Positions 1-11,519 are shown, counted from the stretch's first letter. The stretch: 43,600 nt of DNA from Priapulus caudatus (GCF_000485595.1 NW_014577128.1:221488-265087); one strand, 5' to 3'. Made by a program: numbers and translations. Notes: generated from the letters alone by a model not told the origin.

Positions 1-367
1 TATATGAGAGTGAAAGCGGTGAGCGCAGCATTACTTGCGTTTTCTCTGCTTTGTCGCCGGCCAGCGGGCAGGAGGAATTGGAGCACGGCTTGCGTGTACA
101 CCGCGAGAACACGCACGCTCTCACGTTCACGATCGCGCCATTATGCGATGAAAGCGAGCGCAGCCTCGTTTTCCTCGTCGCGAATGAAGCCAAGTAATAT
201 GGCATGCGTTATAGCGGCGCGTCCGCATCCCTGCGGTCATCGTTGCATCCAGCCAGGCAGCATCCACGGCTCGCGCGCGCGCGCCGGCAGAGAGAGAGAG
301 ACTTGCGACGGGAAAACACGCGCGTAATATCTACCTATACATACATCCTACAGTAACACGGCGGACC

Positions 368-590
368 CTGCGTACGGTACACACAAGATCTGTTATTTCT
401 CCCAAATCTCACCCTACGTACGGTACACACGGCGCCTGTTATGTCGCCTATATATATCGCTCTACGTACGGTACATACAGCGCATGTTATTTCTCCTATA
501 TCTCACCTTACATACGGTACATACGGCGCCTGTTATTTCTCTTATATCTCACCCCTACGTACGGTACATACGGTACGCCTTATGTCTCCT
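368..590. repeat. 46-bp tandem repeat with TACGTACGGTAC core, about 5 units
   Basis: TACGTACGGTAC or a one-base variant begins near 369, 414, 463, 509 and 556, giving a spacing of 45-49 bp. Each unit continues with ACACGGCGCCTGTTAT and a TATATCTCAC-like tail. The core contains the overlapping palindromes TACGTA, CGTACG and GTAC. The array recurs in segment A copy 2 at about 4551-4765. Confidence 0.85.
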
Positions 591-1231
591 GTAATTCACA
601 CTAACACATGCACACGTATCGATGGCAGCGGATAAAGGATCACTCTCCGTGCGGCCTGCGACGCACACAATGCGCCATGTTGTTGCTTAGCGATGTCATC
701 GTGGCGACAACGACGTTGTCATGAATTAATAACGTCGTCAGATCAGCCGCTGATGAAGGAGGGTGACACTGCGGGACTGCCGCTGCTACCGCCGCCAACA
801 CCGCCGCCATTTATTCACGTTATTATCACGACCAAATTTAAATCAGGCGCAATCGAGAGATGCCAATTATGTTTATTTGGGCGAATTCGGTACATGCACA
901 TCAGGCGTGTTAGCGTGCATGCGAGCAGCTATCGTGTGTCGAATCCTGACGTACGTGGATGAAGTACGTGTCAGGAAAATGTCGCACATCGCTTGAGAGG
1001 TTGCTGACGATGGATCTCGTGTCAAGTGATGGCAGACACTCGACACGCCTCGCTGCGAGCAATCAACTCTACCTGCGCGCCGCCTCGCTCGCACCTGTTA
1101 ATTGTCACACCTGGCTTCGCATTTGCGGAGCTAGCCGCTCATGTTGCGGTGTGCGCATCGCGTCACCAAGCTGCATCGCTCTATAGCTGCACTGCGCCAG
1201 ACACGAGCATAGATCTGCGCTGTTCGCTCTA

Positions 1232-1365
1232 CCGTGCGCACCCCCTCACTACTCGCTTTTCGCAGTATAATTCAGGCTCTTCATTCTACCTTGTGCACCC
1301 CTCACTACTCGCTCTCCGCTGTGTAACTCAGGCTCTTCGTTCTACTGCCTGTACCCCCACTTTGC
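1232..1365. repeat. 57-bp tandem repeat, about 2.3 units
   Basis: The motif CCTCACTACTCGCT is followed by a CAGGCTCTTC block and then TTCTAC, repeated about every 57 bp with a partial third unit. The same array is in segment A copy 2 at about 5428-5550. Confidence 0.75.
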
Positions 1366-1442
1366 GCACACGCACTATGGTCGACTGTTTAACCGTGGAA
1401 ATCTATATAGCTGACTATCTACTCGCATGAGCGGGTGACGTC

Positions 1443-1582
1443 CCCACACACACACGAGCGCGCGCACACACGCACACGCACACGCGCACACACACACACA
1501 CACGCACGCGCACACGCACACGCACACGCACACGCACACGCACACGCACACGCACACGCACACGCACACGCACACGCACACG
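1443..1582. repeat. CACACG/CA microsatellite
   Basis: An imperfect CA tract passes into a regular 6-bp repeat, CACACG, from about 1505 to 1580. All six frames give low-complexity peptides of His/Ala/Thr/Arg or Cys/Val, so these are not genes. Confidence 0.95.
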
Positions 1583-1627
1583 CCTCCGCACTAGGCAGGT
1601 TATTAGTTGATGTAACACGCATAGCTG

Positions 1628-1628
<1 letters not shown>

Positions 1629-1664
<36 letters not shown>

Positions 1665-1916
1665 TTGTTGTCTGTATGTAATACTTCTGTCGTCGGTCTG
1701 TCTGTCTGTGTTTGCTAGTTGTTGTCTGTCTGTCTGTGTTATGTCTGTCTGTCTTTGGCTGTTCTTCGCCTTGCTCTGTCTGTCTGACTGTCTGTCTGTT
1801 TGTCTGTCTGTTCTGTCGTGCTGTCTGTCTGTCTGTCATGTCTGTTTTGTCTGTCTGTTCTGTCTGTCTGTCTATCTATCTATTTATCTACTCTACCTCT
1901 CTTAGTCTCGCCTCTT

Positions 1917-1949
<33 letters not shown>

Positions 1950-2056
1950 GGCCCAGCTTTTACTTCGATTCTTTCGTTATTCTGGTCTTCCTGCTTTCTC
2001 TCCTTCTCTCTCTCCCTCTTTCTTCCCCTCTCTCTCTGTCTCTCTTCTTTTTACTT
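1629..2056. repeat. CT and CTGT pyrimidine tract
   Basis: A CT dinucleotide run is followed by a CTGT tetranucleotide-rich section (about 1690-1880) and then CT-rich sequence to about 2055. This starts the roughly 2.5-kb stretch that separates the two copies of segment A. The ORFs here encode only Leu/Ser/Cys/Val strings. Confidence 0.9.
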
Positions 2057-2170
2057 ACCCCACTAAATATTTTAGGTTAAGGCATATTTTCAATCATTAT
2101 TGGAGCGATAATAGTTATTTAGGCCGCGTAAATCCGTCCGGTGCCTAAACTCGCTATAGCATGACCACCC

Positions 2171-2419
2171 CGTCAGACCGGCAGGTGGCGACCTTACTGC
2201 GCTGCTACGCGACGGAAAATGGGCCCAGAGCGCGTCAAGGTCGCCATAAGCGTGGTATAACGCGTGGTGGAAACGCCAGACATCGTGCTGTGGTCGCCAT
2301 GGTCGCCCATGATAATTTGTTTGAGCGCGTTTTTCTCGCGTGGTGCTTCACGCTTTGCCGGCGACCTTGTAATTTTCTGGTACGCGTACCGGTCGCGATG
2401 GTCGCCGTCCAGTCTGACG
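2171..2419. mobile_element. Candidate short inverted-repeat element
   Basis: CGTCAGACCGG at 2171-2181 is matched in inverted orientation by CCAGTCTGACG at 2409-2419 with one mismatch, and GGCGACC follows shortly inside both ends. GGTCGCC or its complement recurs through the interior (near 2187, 2240, 2291, 2300, 2358 and 2399). That fits a MITE with subterminal repeats, about 249 bp long. I could not define a target-site duplication, so a chance inverted repeat in GC-rich sequence remains possible. Confidence 0.35.
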
Positions 2420-2695
2420 CGACGGTAACGATTAGCGGGCCACGAAAATTCAGCACGTCATTTCCGCGGACGCGGCACGATAACCCATTTTCTTAGATGC
2501 CATGCAGCCGCATAGTGCGGAGAGGATGGCATTATCAGCCGTTTACAGCATGAAAGCATGCCGCCGCTGCTTAATAATGCATGGTGGCATTTTCAAATAC
2601 CTTACAAGTTACAGGCAGCGAGCTTTTATTGCCTTTTATCGGGCTGCTAATACTATATCGTGGGTGAAAGAAGCGCCTATCTCGCTCGCCTCTTC
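2420..2695. other. Single-copy stretch, nothing recognised
   Basis: Non-repetitive sequence between the inverted-repeat candidate and the CT tract. No splice-bounded ORF or RNA gene was recognised. The stretch 2060-2170 to its left is likewise featureless. Confidence 0.6.
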
Positions 2696-2945
2696 CTCTC
2701 TCATTTTCTCTTGCTCTCTCTCTCTCTCTCTGCTCTCCTCTCTCTCGCTCTCGTCTCTCTCTCGCTCCTCTGTCTATCTTTATATATCTCTCTCTCTCTG
2801 CTGTCTTTGACTGTCTTTCTCTCCTATCTATCTATCTCTTATTTATATATATATATATATCATCTTTTTGTCTGTGTTTCTCTCCCTCTCTATCTCTCTC
2901 TTTCTATCTTTATCTCTCTCTTTCTTTGTCTGTCTTTCTCTCCCT

Positions 2946-3007
<62 letters not shown>

Positions 3008-3049
3008 TCTGTCTTTCTCTCCTTCTCTATCTCTATATCTCTCTCGTTG

Positions 3050-3106
<57 letters not shown>

Positions 3107-3150
3107 TTTTCTCTCTCTCTCTCTCTCTCTCACTCTCTTGCTCGTCCTCT
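2696..3150. repeat. CT microsatellite tract, about 450 bp
   Basis: A near-continuous pyrimidine strand of CT repeats with interspersed CTAT, TCTTTG and one TA run at 2842-2860. Its ORFs in both directions (Leu/Ser-rich plus, Arg/Glu-rich minus) are repeat translations. Confidence 0.95.
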
Positions 3151-3644
3151 ATCTACTACGAATGAATTCTTATGCAGTGCGAGCCGGTGCTGCAAGGCCT
3201 CCCCCCCCCCACACACATATATATATATATATATTATCTGTGTGATTATAATTCCCTGGATTTCTGTTACGTCGCGAAGAAATTGTGATTATGACAGTAC
3301 CAGAGCGTCACGACACGACGACTCATGAATGCATTACCGAACATAAATACGCGACGGCTAGCAAGACGCGCGATCAATTGGGATATAAATATTTGCCAAC
3401 AAAATTTTTCATTGATGCAATTCGGTGCTCGTGGTAGAGCCGGCGTCTTCGGATCGATGCGCATACGTAATTCCTCTTCAAACAGCGAACTTCTGCGTAT
3501 ATAGGCGCCGCACACACTATGCGCCGTCGCAGGCTTGCTCGTCGTGGGCGTGCGTGCATTGCAGTCATGCACGATGCGTGCACGCACCGTATGGCTTCTT
3601 ACATACCACCGTGAATGACATAAATGCATGTGCACACAGTCGGC

Positions 3645-3647
<3 letters not shown>
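3151..3647. other. Mostly single-copy stretch with a compound C/CA/TA tract
   Basis: Contains a C-run passing into CA and then TA repeats at about 3201-3234. The rest is non-repetitive and holds no recognisable gene. The minus-strand ORF at 3267-3635 has no family resemblance that I can see. Confidence 0.6.

Positions 3648-3717
<70 letters not shown>
3648..3717. repeat. TA microsatellite
   Basis: About 70 bp of alternating TA with a single phase slip. Confidence 0.95.
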
Positions 3718-3719
<2 letters not shown>

Positions 3720-4049
3720 TTCCTGATATAGAGGACCACTGCATGGTATTCCTGGGCGAATGCACGTGAGCTTTAGCTGTCTTATATTCTGGGTTATCTA
3801 CAAGCTCTTTTTTATGACATCGAAGTTACCATGGCATATACAAAATTTGATATTTATATTTGTGATAATACGTGCACTTACTCACTCATGATATTTTGAC
3901 GTTTATTTGCGTGATATAACTAATGCTGTATTGCAAGAATTTGTCGAGCAGTGGCATCATTAGTATATAATATAGGCGAATATTGCTTCTGTGCTGCTGA
4001 GTTTACGGCGCACATGGTGGAAGATTTTTTTTTGGTCCTATAGGTGCCT
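3718..4049. other. AT-rich single-copy stretch, nothing recognised
   Basis: AT-rich, stop-rich in all frames, with no tandem structure. It resembles ordinary intergenic or intronic DNA. Confidence 0.6.
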
Positions 4050-4146
4050 ATAGGTCCTATATATATATTATATATATATATTAGTATTATATATATATTA
4101 TATATATAATAGATATATATTATTTATTATAGGTGCCTATAGGTCC

Positions 4147-4188
<42 letters not shown>
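4034..4188. repeat. TA-rich tract bracketed by TATAGGTGCCTATAGGTCC repeats
   Basis: TATAGGTGCCTATAGGTCC occurs at about 4039 and again near 4129, on either side of and inside TA-rich sequence. CCTATAGG is palindromic. The tract ends exactly where segment A copy 2 begins, so it marks the duplication junction. Confidence 0.75.
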
Positions 4189-4191
<3 letters not shown>

Positions 4192-5845
4192 GTGAAGCGG
4201 TGAGAGCAGCATTATTGCGTTTTCTCTGCTTTGTCGCCGGCAGCGGGCAGGAGGAATTGTGAGCACGGCTTGCGTGTACACCACGAGAACACGCACGCTC
4301 TCACGTTCACGATCGCGCCATTATTGCGATGAAAGCGAGCGCACAGGGTCTCGTTTTCCTCGTCGCGAATGAAGCAAGTAATATGGCATGCGTTATAGCG
4401 GCGCGTCCGCTTCCTGCGGTTCATCCTGCATCCAGCCAGGCAGCATCCACGGCTCGCTGCGCGCGCGCGGCAGAGAGAGAGGACTTGCGACGGGAAAACA
4501 CCGCGGTAATATCTACCTTATACCTACATTCTACAGTAACACGGGACCCTACGTCGGTACACACAAGATCTGTTATTTCCCAAATCTCACCCTACGTACG
4601 GTACACACGGCGCCTGTTATGTCGGCTATATATCCTCGCTCTACGTACGGTACATTACGGCGCATGTTCTATTTCTCCTATATCTCACCCTACATACGGT
4701 ACATACGGCGCCTGTTATTTTCTCTATATCTCACCCTACGTACGGTACATACGGTTACGCCTTATGTCTCCTGCTAATTCACACTAACACATGCACACGT
4801 ATCGATGGCAGCGGATATAAGGATCACTTTCGCGTTGCGGCTGCGACGCACACAATGCGCCATGTGTTGCTTAGCGATGTCATCGTGGCGACAACGACGT
4901 TGTCATAAATTAATACGTCGTCAGATCAGCCGCTGATGAAGGAGGGTGCACTGCGGGACTGCCGCTGCTACCGCCGCCACACCGCCGCCATTTATTCACG
5001 TTATTATCACGACCAAATTTAAATCAGTGCGCAATCGAGAGATGCCAATTATGTTTATTTGGGCGAATTCGGTACCATGCACATCAGGCGTGTTAGCGTG
5101 ATGCGAGCAGCTATCGTGTGTCGAACCTGACGTACGTGGATGAAGTACGTGTCAGGAAAATGTCGCCACGTCGCTTGAGAGGTTGCTGACGATGAGATGC
5201 ATCTCGTGTCAAGTGATGGCAGACACTCGACACGCCTCGCTGCGAGCAATCAACTCTACCTGCGCGCCGCCTCGCTCGCACCTGTTAATTGTCACACCTG
5301 GCCTTCGCATTTGCGGAGCTAGCCGCTCATGTTGCGGTGTGCGCCATCGCGTTACCAAGCTGCATCGCTCTATAGCTGCACTGTGGCCAGACACGAAGCA
5401 TAGATCTGCGCTGTTCGCTCTACCGTGCGCACCCTCACTACTCGCTTTTCGCAGTATAATTCAGGCTCTTCATTCTACCTTGTGCACCCTCACTACTCGC
5501 TCTCGCCTGTATAACTCAGGCTCTTTCGTTCTACTACCGGTACCCCACTTCGCGCACACGCACTATGGTCGACTGTTTATACCGTGGAATCTATATAGCT
5601 GGACTATCTACTCGCATGAGCGGGTGACGTCCCCACACACACACGAGCGCGCGTACACAGCACCGCACACGCCACAGCACACACGCGCACACGCACACGC
5701 AAGCACAGCACACGCACACGCACACGCACACGCACACGCACACGCACACGCACACGCACACGGCACACGCACCACGCACACGCGCTCCGCCACTAGGCAG
5801 GTTATTAGTTGATGTTAACACGCATAGCTGTCTCTGTCTCTCTCT
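4187..5845. repeat. Segment A, copy 2 (large duplication)
   Basis: Same order and orientation as 1-1645, with many one-base insertions and losses, for example in the lead near 4190-4260 and in the CACACG tract near 5690-5790. Copy 2 continues directly into segment B through a CT tract, whereas copy 1 runs into a different, CTGT-rich sequence. Confidence 0.9.
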
Positions 5846-5867
5846 CTCTCTCTCTCTCTCCCTCTCT

Positions 5868-5900
<33 letters not shown>

Positions 5901-5947
5901 CTCTCTCTCTCTCTCTCTTCCCTCTCTCTCTCTTTCTCTCTCTCTCT
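5833..5947. repeat. CT tract joining segments A and B
   Basis: Pure pyrimidine strand. An equivalent CT tract at 12183-12280 precedes the second copy of segment B immediately after the N gap. The A-B junction therefore sits in simple sequence. Confidence 0.85.
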
Positions 5948-6174
5948 TACGAGCGCTGCATCCGATCACTGCTAACCTGCCCTCGGCTCTCCACCTACAT
6001 CTACGCTGCAGATCGCGTCGCCACCGTGATATTGCTGCAAGCTGCCGGATGTCGACTCAATTCGGCGGCGAGAGAAGTATTGCAGTGAGGCATCCGGCCG
6101 TATACTATACGATTATTCGCGCGCTGATGGAAGCGCTGCGCTATAGGTTAGAGCTGAACTTGTCTGTAATCAGT

Positions 6175-6584
6175 CGCAACGGCAGCAGCAGCAGCCAGGC
6201 AACGCAGCAGTACGCAGCAGTAGTAGAAGTAGCAGTAGCAGCAGAGCAGTAGTAGCGAGCAGCAGTAGTAATAGCAACTTGCAGCAGCAGCAGCAGCAGA
6301 TGAAACAACACAGTAATCATTATCATCATCATCATCCGCATCAGCAGCAGCAGCAGCAGCAGCAGCAGATTAGTAGTAGTTAGCAGCAGCAGCAGCACAG
6401 ATGAAACAACAACAGTATCATTATCATTATCCTCATCATCATACATCAGCAGCAGCAGCAGCAGCAGGATTGTAGTAGCAGCAGCCAGCAGCAACCAGAT
6501 GAAACAACAACAGTATCATTATATTTATCCTCATCATCATCAGCAGCAACCAGCAGCAGCAGCAGGAGTATAGCATGTAGTAGT

Positions 6585-6618
<34 letters not shown>

Positions 6619-6805
6619 GCAGCAGCAGGAGTAGTAGCAGTAGTAGTAGTTAGCAGCAGCAGCAGCAGCAGGTAAGTAGCAGTAGTAGTAGTAGCAGCAG
6701 CAGCAGCAGCAGCAGCCGCAGCCGCCCCAGCAGCAGCAGCAGGCCGCAGCCGCCGCAGCAGCAGCAGCCGCCAGTGCTACTAGTACTAGTAGTAGTAGTA
6801 ATGTG
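6175..6805. repeat. Compound CAG/TAG/CAT trinucleotide repeat with about 100-bp periodicity
   Basis: Runs of CAG, TAG and CAT alternate. Within them the block ATGAAACAACA followed by ATCATTATC-type sequence recurs near 6300, 6401 and 6499, so this is a higher-order repeat of about 100 bp. The poly-Cys, poly-Ala and poly-Leu ORFs over it are not genes. Confidence 0.85.
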
Positions 6806-7165
6806 TCATCTACGAGTATAATATCCTCTTGATGATACAGCGTGAAGCCATAAAGCATACGATTGCCTTCTCGCGCGACGCATGACGGCCGGCATGCTTG
6901 CGGTTCGCAAAGAGTAGAACGAGCTGTCACGGTGCTTCACGAGCTGTCGTTTATATGTCGTGAGGTCGACCTGTGTGCCATCGACGTGTTACATGGCGCG
7001 TTCGGTGCGAATTGCGCCGGCAGCTGTGAGGCTGAGGTAGGGGTGCGTGGACGCATTCTTCACTTCCCCTTCCCGCGCACACGACTCTCAGTACATCCGC
7101 TGCTATAAGCAATAGCTTTTCACGCGCCCCCACACTACTCCTTCATATCCCCGCTATACCCACGC
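6806..7165. other. Single-copy strip in segment B
   Basis: Non-repetitive sequence repeated only in segment B copy 2 (about 13190-13560). The plus-strand ORF at 6863-7108 loses its frame in copy 2, so no gene is called. Confidence 0.55.
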
Positions 7166-7862
<697 letters not shown>

Positions 7863-8434
7863 TATGCGTCCGCCGCGCTTCTTCGCAAAGCAATAATTTC
7901 CATCGATCTCTAAAAGGGGAGAGAATAGCGCGCGGTGAAACACACGTGTAATCAATTCCGCATCGGTGACTCGCAAACCTTTCGCTCCGACCTGCGCTTT
8001 AAGCTAGCTTAACTGTCGGCGAATCTCCTCCTAGAATAGCGCCGATGACAGCTAGCTAGGCGTGCGCCCCACAGCGCTGTTGTCGACAATAGCACGCCGA
8101 CTGAGAGAGCGCGGCGCAGGCAGCGAGCGTGCAGAACTAGTTACGACAAGCAGTCGCGCGACTAATGCCTTTATAATGCATCGCTTGCCAGCTTAATGAG
8201 AAAGACTCGCGGGCCCTGTAATCGCAACACGCGACTAGTTGCAAAGTTTGTAAACAACGACAGCGCGTGCGATAGTAACAGTTTAGCGTCGAGTGTTAAA
8301 TGGCGTGGGATTTGGGACGGATGCGTGCGCGCGTATGCACGAGCGTCGAGAGCTGAGCCGAGGTGAGCGCGAAATGGCAATGTTATGCATCACGGCCAAC
8401 CACCTCGTGGCTCCGCACACACGCCGCGCGCGCG
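7863..8434. other. Single-copy strip in segment B
   Basis: Non-repetitive, with the palindrome AAGCTAGCTT near 8000. It is also present in copy 2 with a poly-T insertion. No gene recognised. Confidence 0.55.
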
Positions 8435-8438
8435 CCGC

Positions 8439-8458
8439 GCACACACACACACACACAC

Positions 8459-8515
<57 letters not shown>
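8439..8515. repeat. CA-TA compound microsatellite
   Basis: A CA run with one slip is followed without a break by TA repeats. The copy 2 counterpart at 15077-15225 is longer in CA and shorter in TA. Confidence 0.95.
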
Positions 8516-8635
8516 TTCAATTGTTGTAATTGGCGTGAAACTGGTAAAATTATTTAAAAGATCGTACTACTGTGTATAAAGATGGAGCCTTGCTGAACTA
8601 GATTACCCATCGGTTCCGCGATGTTGTTGTCACGC

Positions 8636-8670
8636 TGACGTCACGTTGCGGTGGCCCTGTCCTGACGTCA
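8636..8670. promoter_or_regulatory. Pair of CRE-like palindromes
   Basis: TGACGTCA occurs at 8636-8643 and again at 8663-8670, 27 bp apart. This octamer is the consensus full cAMP-response element bound by CREB/ATF-type bZIP factors. In segment B copy 2 the first is intact (15350-15357) and the second is interrupted by a C-run. No gene start is visible nearby, so function is unproven. Confidence 0.3.
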
Positions 8671-9128
8671 TTGTGCCCCGGGGCGGCGACGCCGTTGGCG
8701 ATGCCGCCGAAACTGACGAGCAGTCGGTATGGCTGCACGAACGTCATCGATATATTGCCATTAAGACGACAGCGATTAAAAATTAGCATCGTTAGTGTTT
8801 AATTGCCGCCGCGGTGGCCAGCATCGACGGCAGCAAACCAGTTATTTCTCTCTCCTAATCCTACGGACCCGGCGCGTAATTATATGCGCTCGCCGTCCAA
8901 TTAGCTTAATGTTCCTCGTGTTAGGGCAGCAAACCATCTGCTGCGTGCTTGCCACAAGTGTTTTGTATTTCATAAAACATCTCAAGCAGAACGGCATCGA
9001 TCCGTCGCTGGCTGGAGGGCGTCTTCGCGAATCGGCACGCAGTCGATTTTTACGTAGCAAAACTAGCAGACGACATAGCAAGACTAGCGGGATCGGCAAA
9101 CAGCGCCGCCGGGCGGTGACTGACGATA
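8671..9128. other. Single-copy strip in segment B
   Basis: Non-repetitive sequence with an ORF at 8795-9214 that runs into the 28-bp minisatellite. The corresponding translation in copy 2 (15534-15908) differs through frameshifts, so it is not called a gene. Confidence 0.5.
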
Positions 9129-9129
9129 G

Positions 9130-9812
9130 TGCAGTGACTGGCTCTCCCTGCCGGCTGAAGCCTGCCTGGCTCTCCCTGCCGGCTGAAGCCTGCCTTGGCT
9201 CCCCTGCTGGCTGAAGCCTGCCTGGCTCCCCCTGCTGGCTGAAGCCTGCCTGGCTCCCCCTGCTGGCTGAAGCCTGCCTGGCTCCCCCTGCTGGGCTGAA
9301 GTCTGCCTGGCTCCCCCTGCTGGCTGAGTCTGCCTGGCTCCCCTGCTGGCTGAAGTCCTGCGCTGGCTTCCCGCTGCGCTGAAGCCTGCCTGGCTCCCCG
9401 CTGGCTGAGCTCCGGTCCTGACTCGCTGAAGTCTGCTGGCTTCCCCCTGCTGGCTGAAGTCTGCCTGGCTCCCCCCTGCTGGCTGAAGCCCTGCCTGGCT
9501 CCCCCTGCTGGCTGAAGTCCTGCCTGGCTCCCCCTGGCTGAGCTGCCTGGCTCCCCCTGCTGGCTGAATTCTGCCTGGCTCCCCCTGCTTGCTAAAGCCT
9601 GCTTGGCTCCCCCTGCTGGCTGAAGCCTGCCTGGCTTCCCCTGCTGGCTAAAGTATGCCTGACTCCCCCTGCTGGCTGAAGCCTGCCTGACTCCCCGCTG
9701 GCTGAAGCCTGCCTGACTTCCCTGCTGGATAAAGTATGCCTGACTCCCCGTGCTGGACTGAAGCTGCCTGACTCCCCTTGCTGGCTGAAGCTGCTGACTT
9801 CCCACGAGTTCA
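9130..9812. repeat. 28-bp minisatellite, about 24 units
   Basis: The unit is close to CCTGGCTCCCCCTGC followed by TGGCTGAAGCCTG. Units carry frequent one-base losses, especially 9300-9440. 28 is not a multiple of 3, so a reading frame through the minus strand cycles all phases and yields a 28-residue peptide period of Gly/Ser/Gln/Ala/Arg. That minus ORF (9050-9853) is a consequence of a stop-free unit, not evidence of a gene. Copy 2 of the array is at about 15880-16455. Confidence 0.93.
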
Positions 9813-9889
9813 TCCCTTTTGGCATCCTTCCTAGAGCTCATGCTGGCTCTCATCCTGGCTGGTTCTCGCCGCTGACATCCTGCTACTTC

Positions 9890-10010
9890 TACTACCCTAT
9901 GCTACATCTACTATGCTATACTCCCCCTGCTACCCAGCTGTTACCCCTGCTCCCCCTGCTACCCATGTGACCCCTCTGTTACCGCCTCCCTACTGAATGG
10001 TCCGTCGGGA
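9890..10010. repeat. CCCCTGCTACC-like degenerate short repeat
   Basis: Pyrimidine-rich phrases such as CCCCTGCTACCCA and TGCTACATCTACTATGC recur loosely here and in copy 2 (16540-16650). Confidence 0.55.
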
Positions 10011-10139
10011 CAGTTCGCATGGCAAAGTCGCGTATCGCCTGCATCAATTACGTGATTAAAACAGCGCGATGGTTGTTTACGCAGTCTCGGCAATAGCGCG
10101 ACAGCGCGACACGAATCCGGTCGCAAGGCGCAGGATAAG

Positions 10140-10455
10140 CAATAGTATATGATAAACACTGATGTAGCATATGCAATAGGGTCGATAGGCAATAGTGTAG
10201 TATAAACATTTGATGTAGGATATGTAATAGGGTCGGTTAAAGCAGTATTTGTAGGATAACACCGATTTAGGATATGCAATAGGGTCGGATAGGCAATAGT
10301 GTAGTATAAACCCTAATATAGGATATGCAATAGGGTCGGTTAAAGCAGTATATATTGTAGGATAAACACCGATTTAACATGTGCAAAATTGTCGGATAAG
10401 CGATGGTGTAAGATTAACATTCGTGTAGCTTATACAATAGGGTCAGGTAGGCAAT
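10140..10455. repeat. 51-bp minisatellite with dimeric higher order
   Basis: AATAGGGTC or a variant recurs near 10175, 10226, 10278, 10329, 10386 and 10436. Two alternating unit types, one with GGCAATAGTGTAGTATAAAC and one with GGTTAAAGCAGTAT, give a dimer of about 103 bp. Copy 2 is at about 16800-17110. Confidence 0.85.
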
Positions 10456-10646
10456 AGTCTAGGGTTACTTATAGGGCGCCAGAAACACTAATGCAGTATA
10501 TGTATAATAGAACAGGCGATAGCATAGAATAAGCGTGCAATAACGCATGGTAAGCAATAGGTGCTAGCGTATAGTCAGACAGCTAAGCAAAATGATGTGG
10601 GCGTTCTGCCACGTCCCACATGCCCCACCTTACCATAGCTTTTATT

Positions 10647-10943
10647 TTTAATAGTATCAGTGTGATTAGTAGCAGCGTAAGATATAAGTAGGAGATTACT
10701 TCGCAGCAATGATCCGTGGACCAGGGCAATGTAATGATTCATAAGCTTGCGCTCAGAACACGATTAATCGAATATCGGCCGTTCACGCAGTCGATGTTTG
10801 TACGTTGACTTCATCGTCAACAGCGGTAGTGTGGGTTATCCCAGGTCGAGATGTAAACACACGCGCGCACGAACGCGCGAGCGTCGGCGTGCACACAGAC
10901 ACACGCGAATACCGTGTAATCAACACTATAAATCAATAAATAA

Positions 10944-10976
<33 letters not shown>

Positions 10977-11519
10977 CGTGTATGTGCGTGCGAGTGTGTG
11001 ACGCGTGCATAGTGCGCGTATGTGTGTTTAAAGTGCGAGCGAGTGGTGAAGTGAGTGAGCGACGGCGACGCGAGCGAGCTGTTGCGTTGCGTGCGTGGAC
11101 CGTGCGTGCGTGTGTGTGCTGTGTGTGTGTGTGTGTGTGTGCTGTCGTGTGTGATTCTGTTATACATAATACGATTATCGATGACGATAACGTCTGGCCA
11201 TGGAAGGAAGGATTAGCAGCTGCTTTATGGGCAGACGCAGCGCTTAAGTCACTAAAGTGCGACATGCGCGGGCGGTTCGCCACAACCAAACGCGCACACG
11301 TCACACGCCACACGCCACACGCACACGCACACGCACACGCACGCCGCCTGGGGTTATCATGCAACCACTCTGCTTATGCGATATTTGATATGCCGGTGAT
11401 GGCACGCAGCGTTGCCTTCATTCCGTACACAGGCGCAAAATTAGATTAGCCTGCGCGCGAGGCATATCAGCAGAAGGGCTTCTTTCCATCATTCCCTGTC
11501 TACAAGTAATTCATCGCGC
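10647..11519. other. Unique stretch with short TA, GT and CACACG runs
   Basis: Separates the two copies of segment B. It holds a TA run (about 10943-10975), a GT run (about 11109-11142) and a CACACG run (11311-11342). The plus ORF at 10982-11449 is partly repeat-derived. Its non-repetitive middle (near 11150-11300) is open, but I recognise no family and see no convincing splice structure, so it is not called. Confidence 0.5.

Larger units (their letters stand above)
1..1645. repeat. Segment A, copy 1 (large duplication)
   Basis: The whole stretch from the window edge to the CT tract near 1630 is repeated at 4187-5845 in the same order and orientation. Both copies hold, in order, a GC-rich lead, a 46-bp tandem repeat, a single-copy stretch with GCC/GCT triplets near 780-810, a 57-bp tandem repeat and a CACACG tract. 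Copy 1 looks cleaner; copy 2 has scattered one-base insertions and deletions. I see no credible gene in it. The ORFs at 4-327 and 1026-1430 are not preserved in copy 2. Confidence 0.9.

Noticed and set aside
1375-1905. Long ORFs of Cys/Val, His/Ala or Leu/Ser strings, also at 2660-3328, 22762-23534, 34056-34873 and 42685-43592
   Set aside because: They are frame translations of CA, CACACG, CT or GTGCGT microsatellites, open on several frames at once, and not preserved between duplicated copies.
6863-7108. 81-codon plus ORF after the CAG repeat
   Set aside because: The homologous region of segment B copy 2 does not keep the frame and the peptide resembles nothing known to me.
9050-9853. 267-codon minus-strand ORF with a 28-residue peptide period
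   Set aside because: Produced by a stop-free 28-bp minisatellite read in rotating phase. The second copy of the array breaks the frame.
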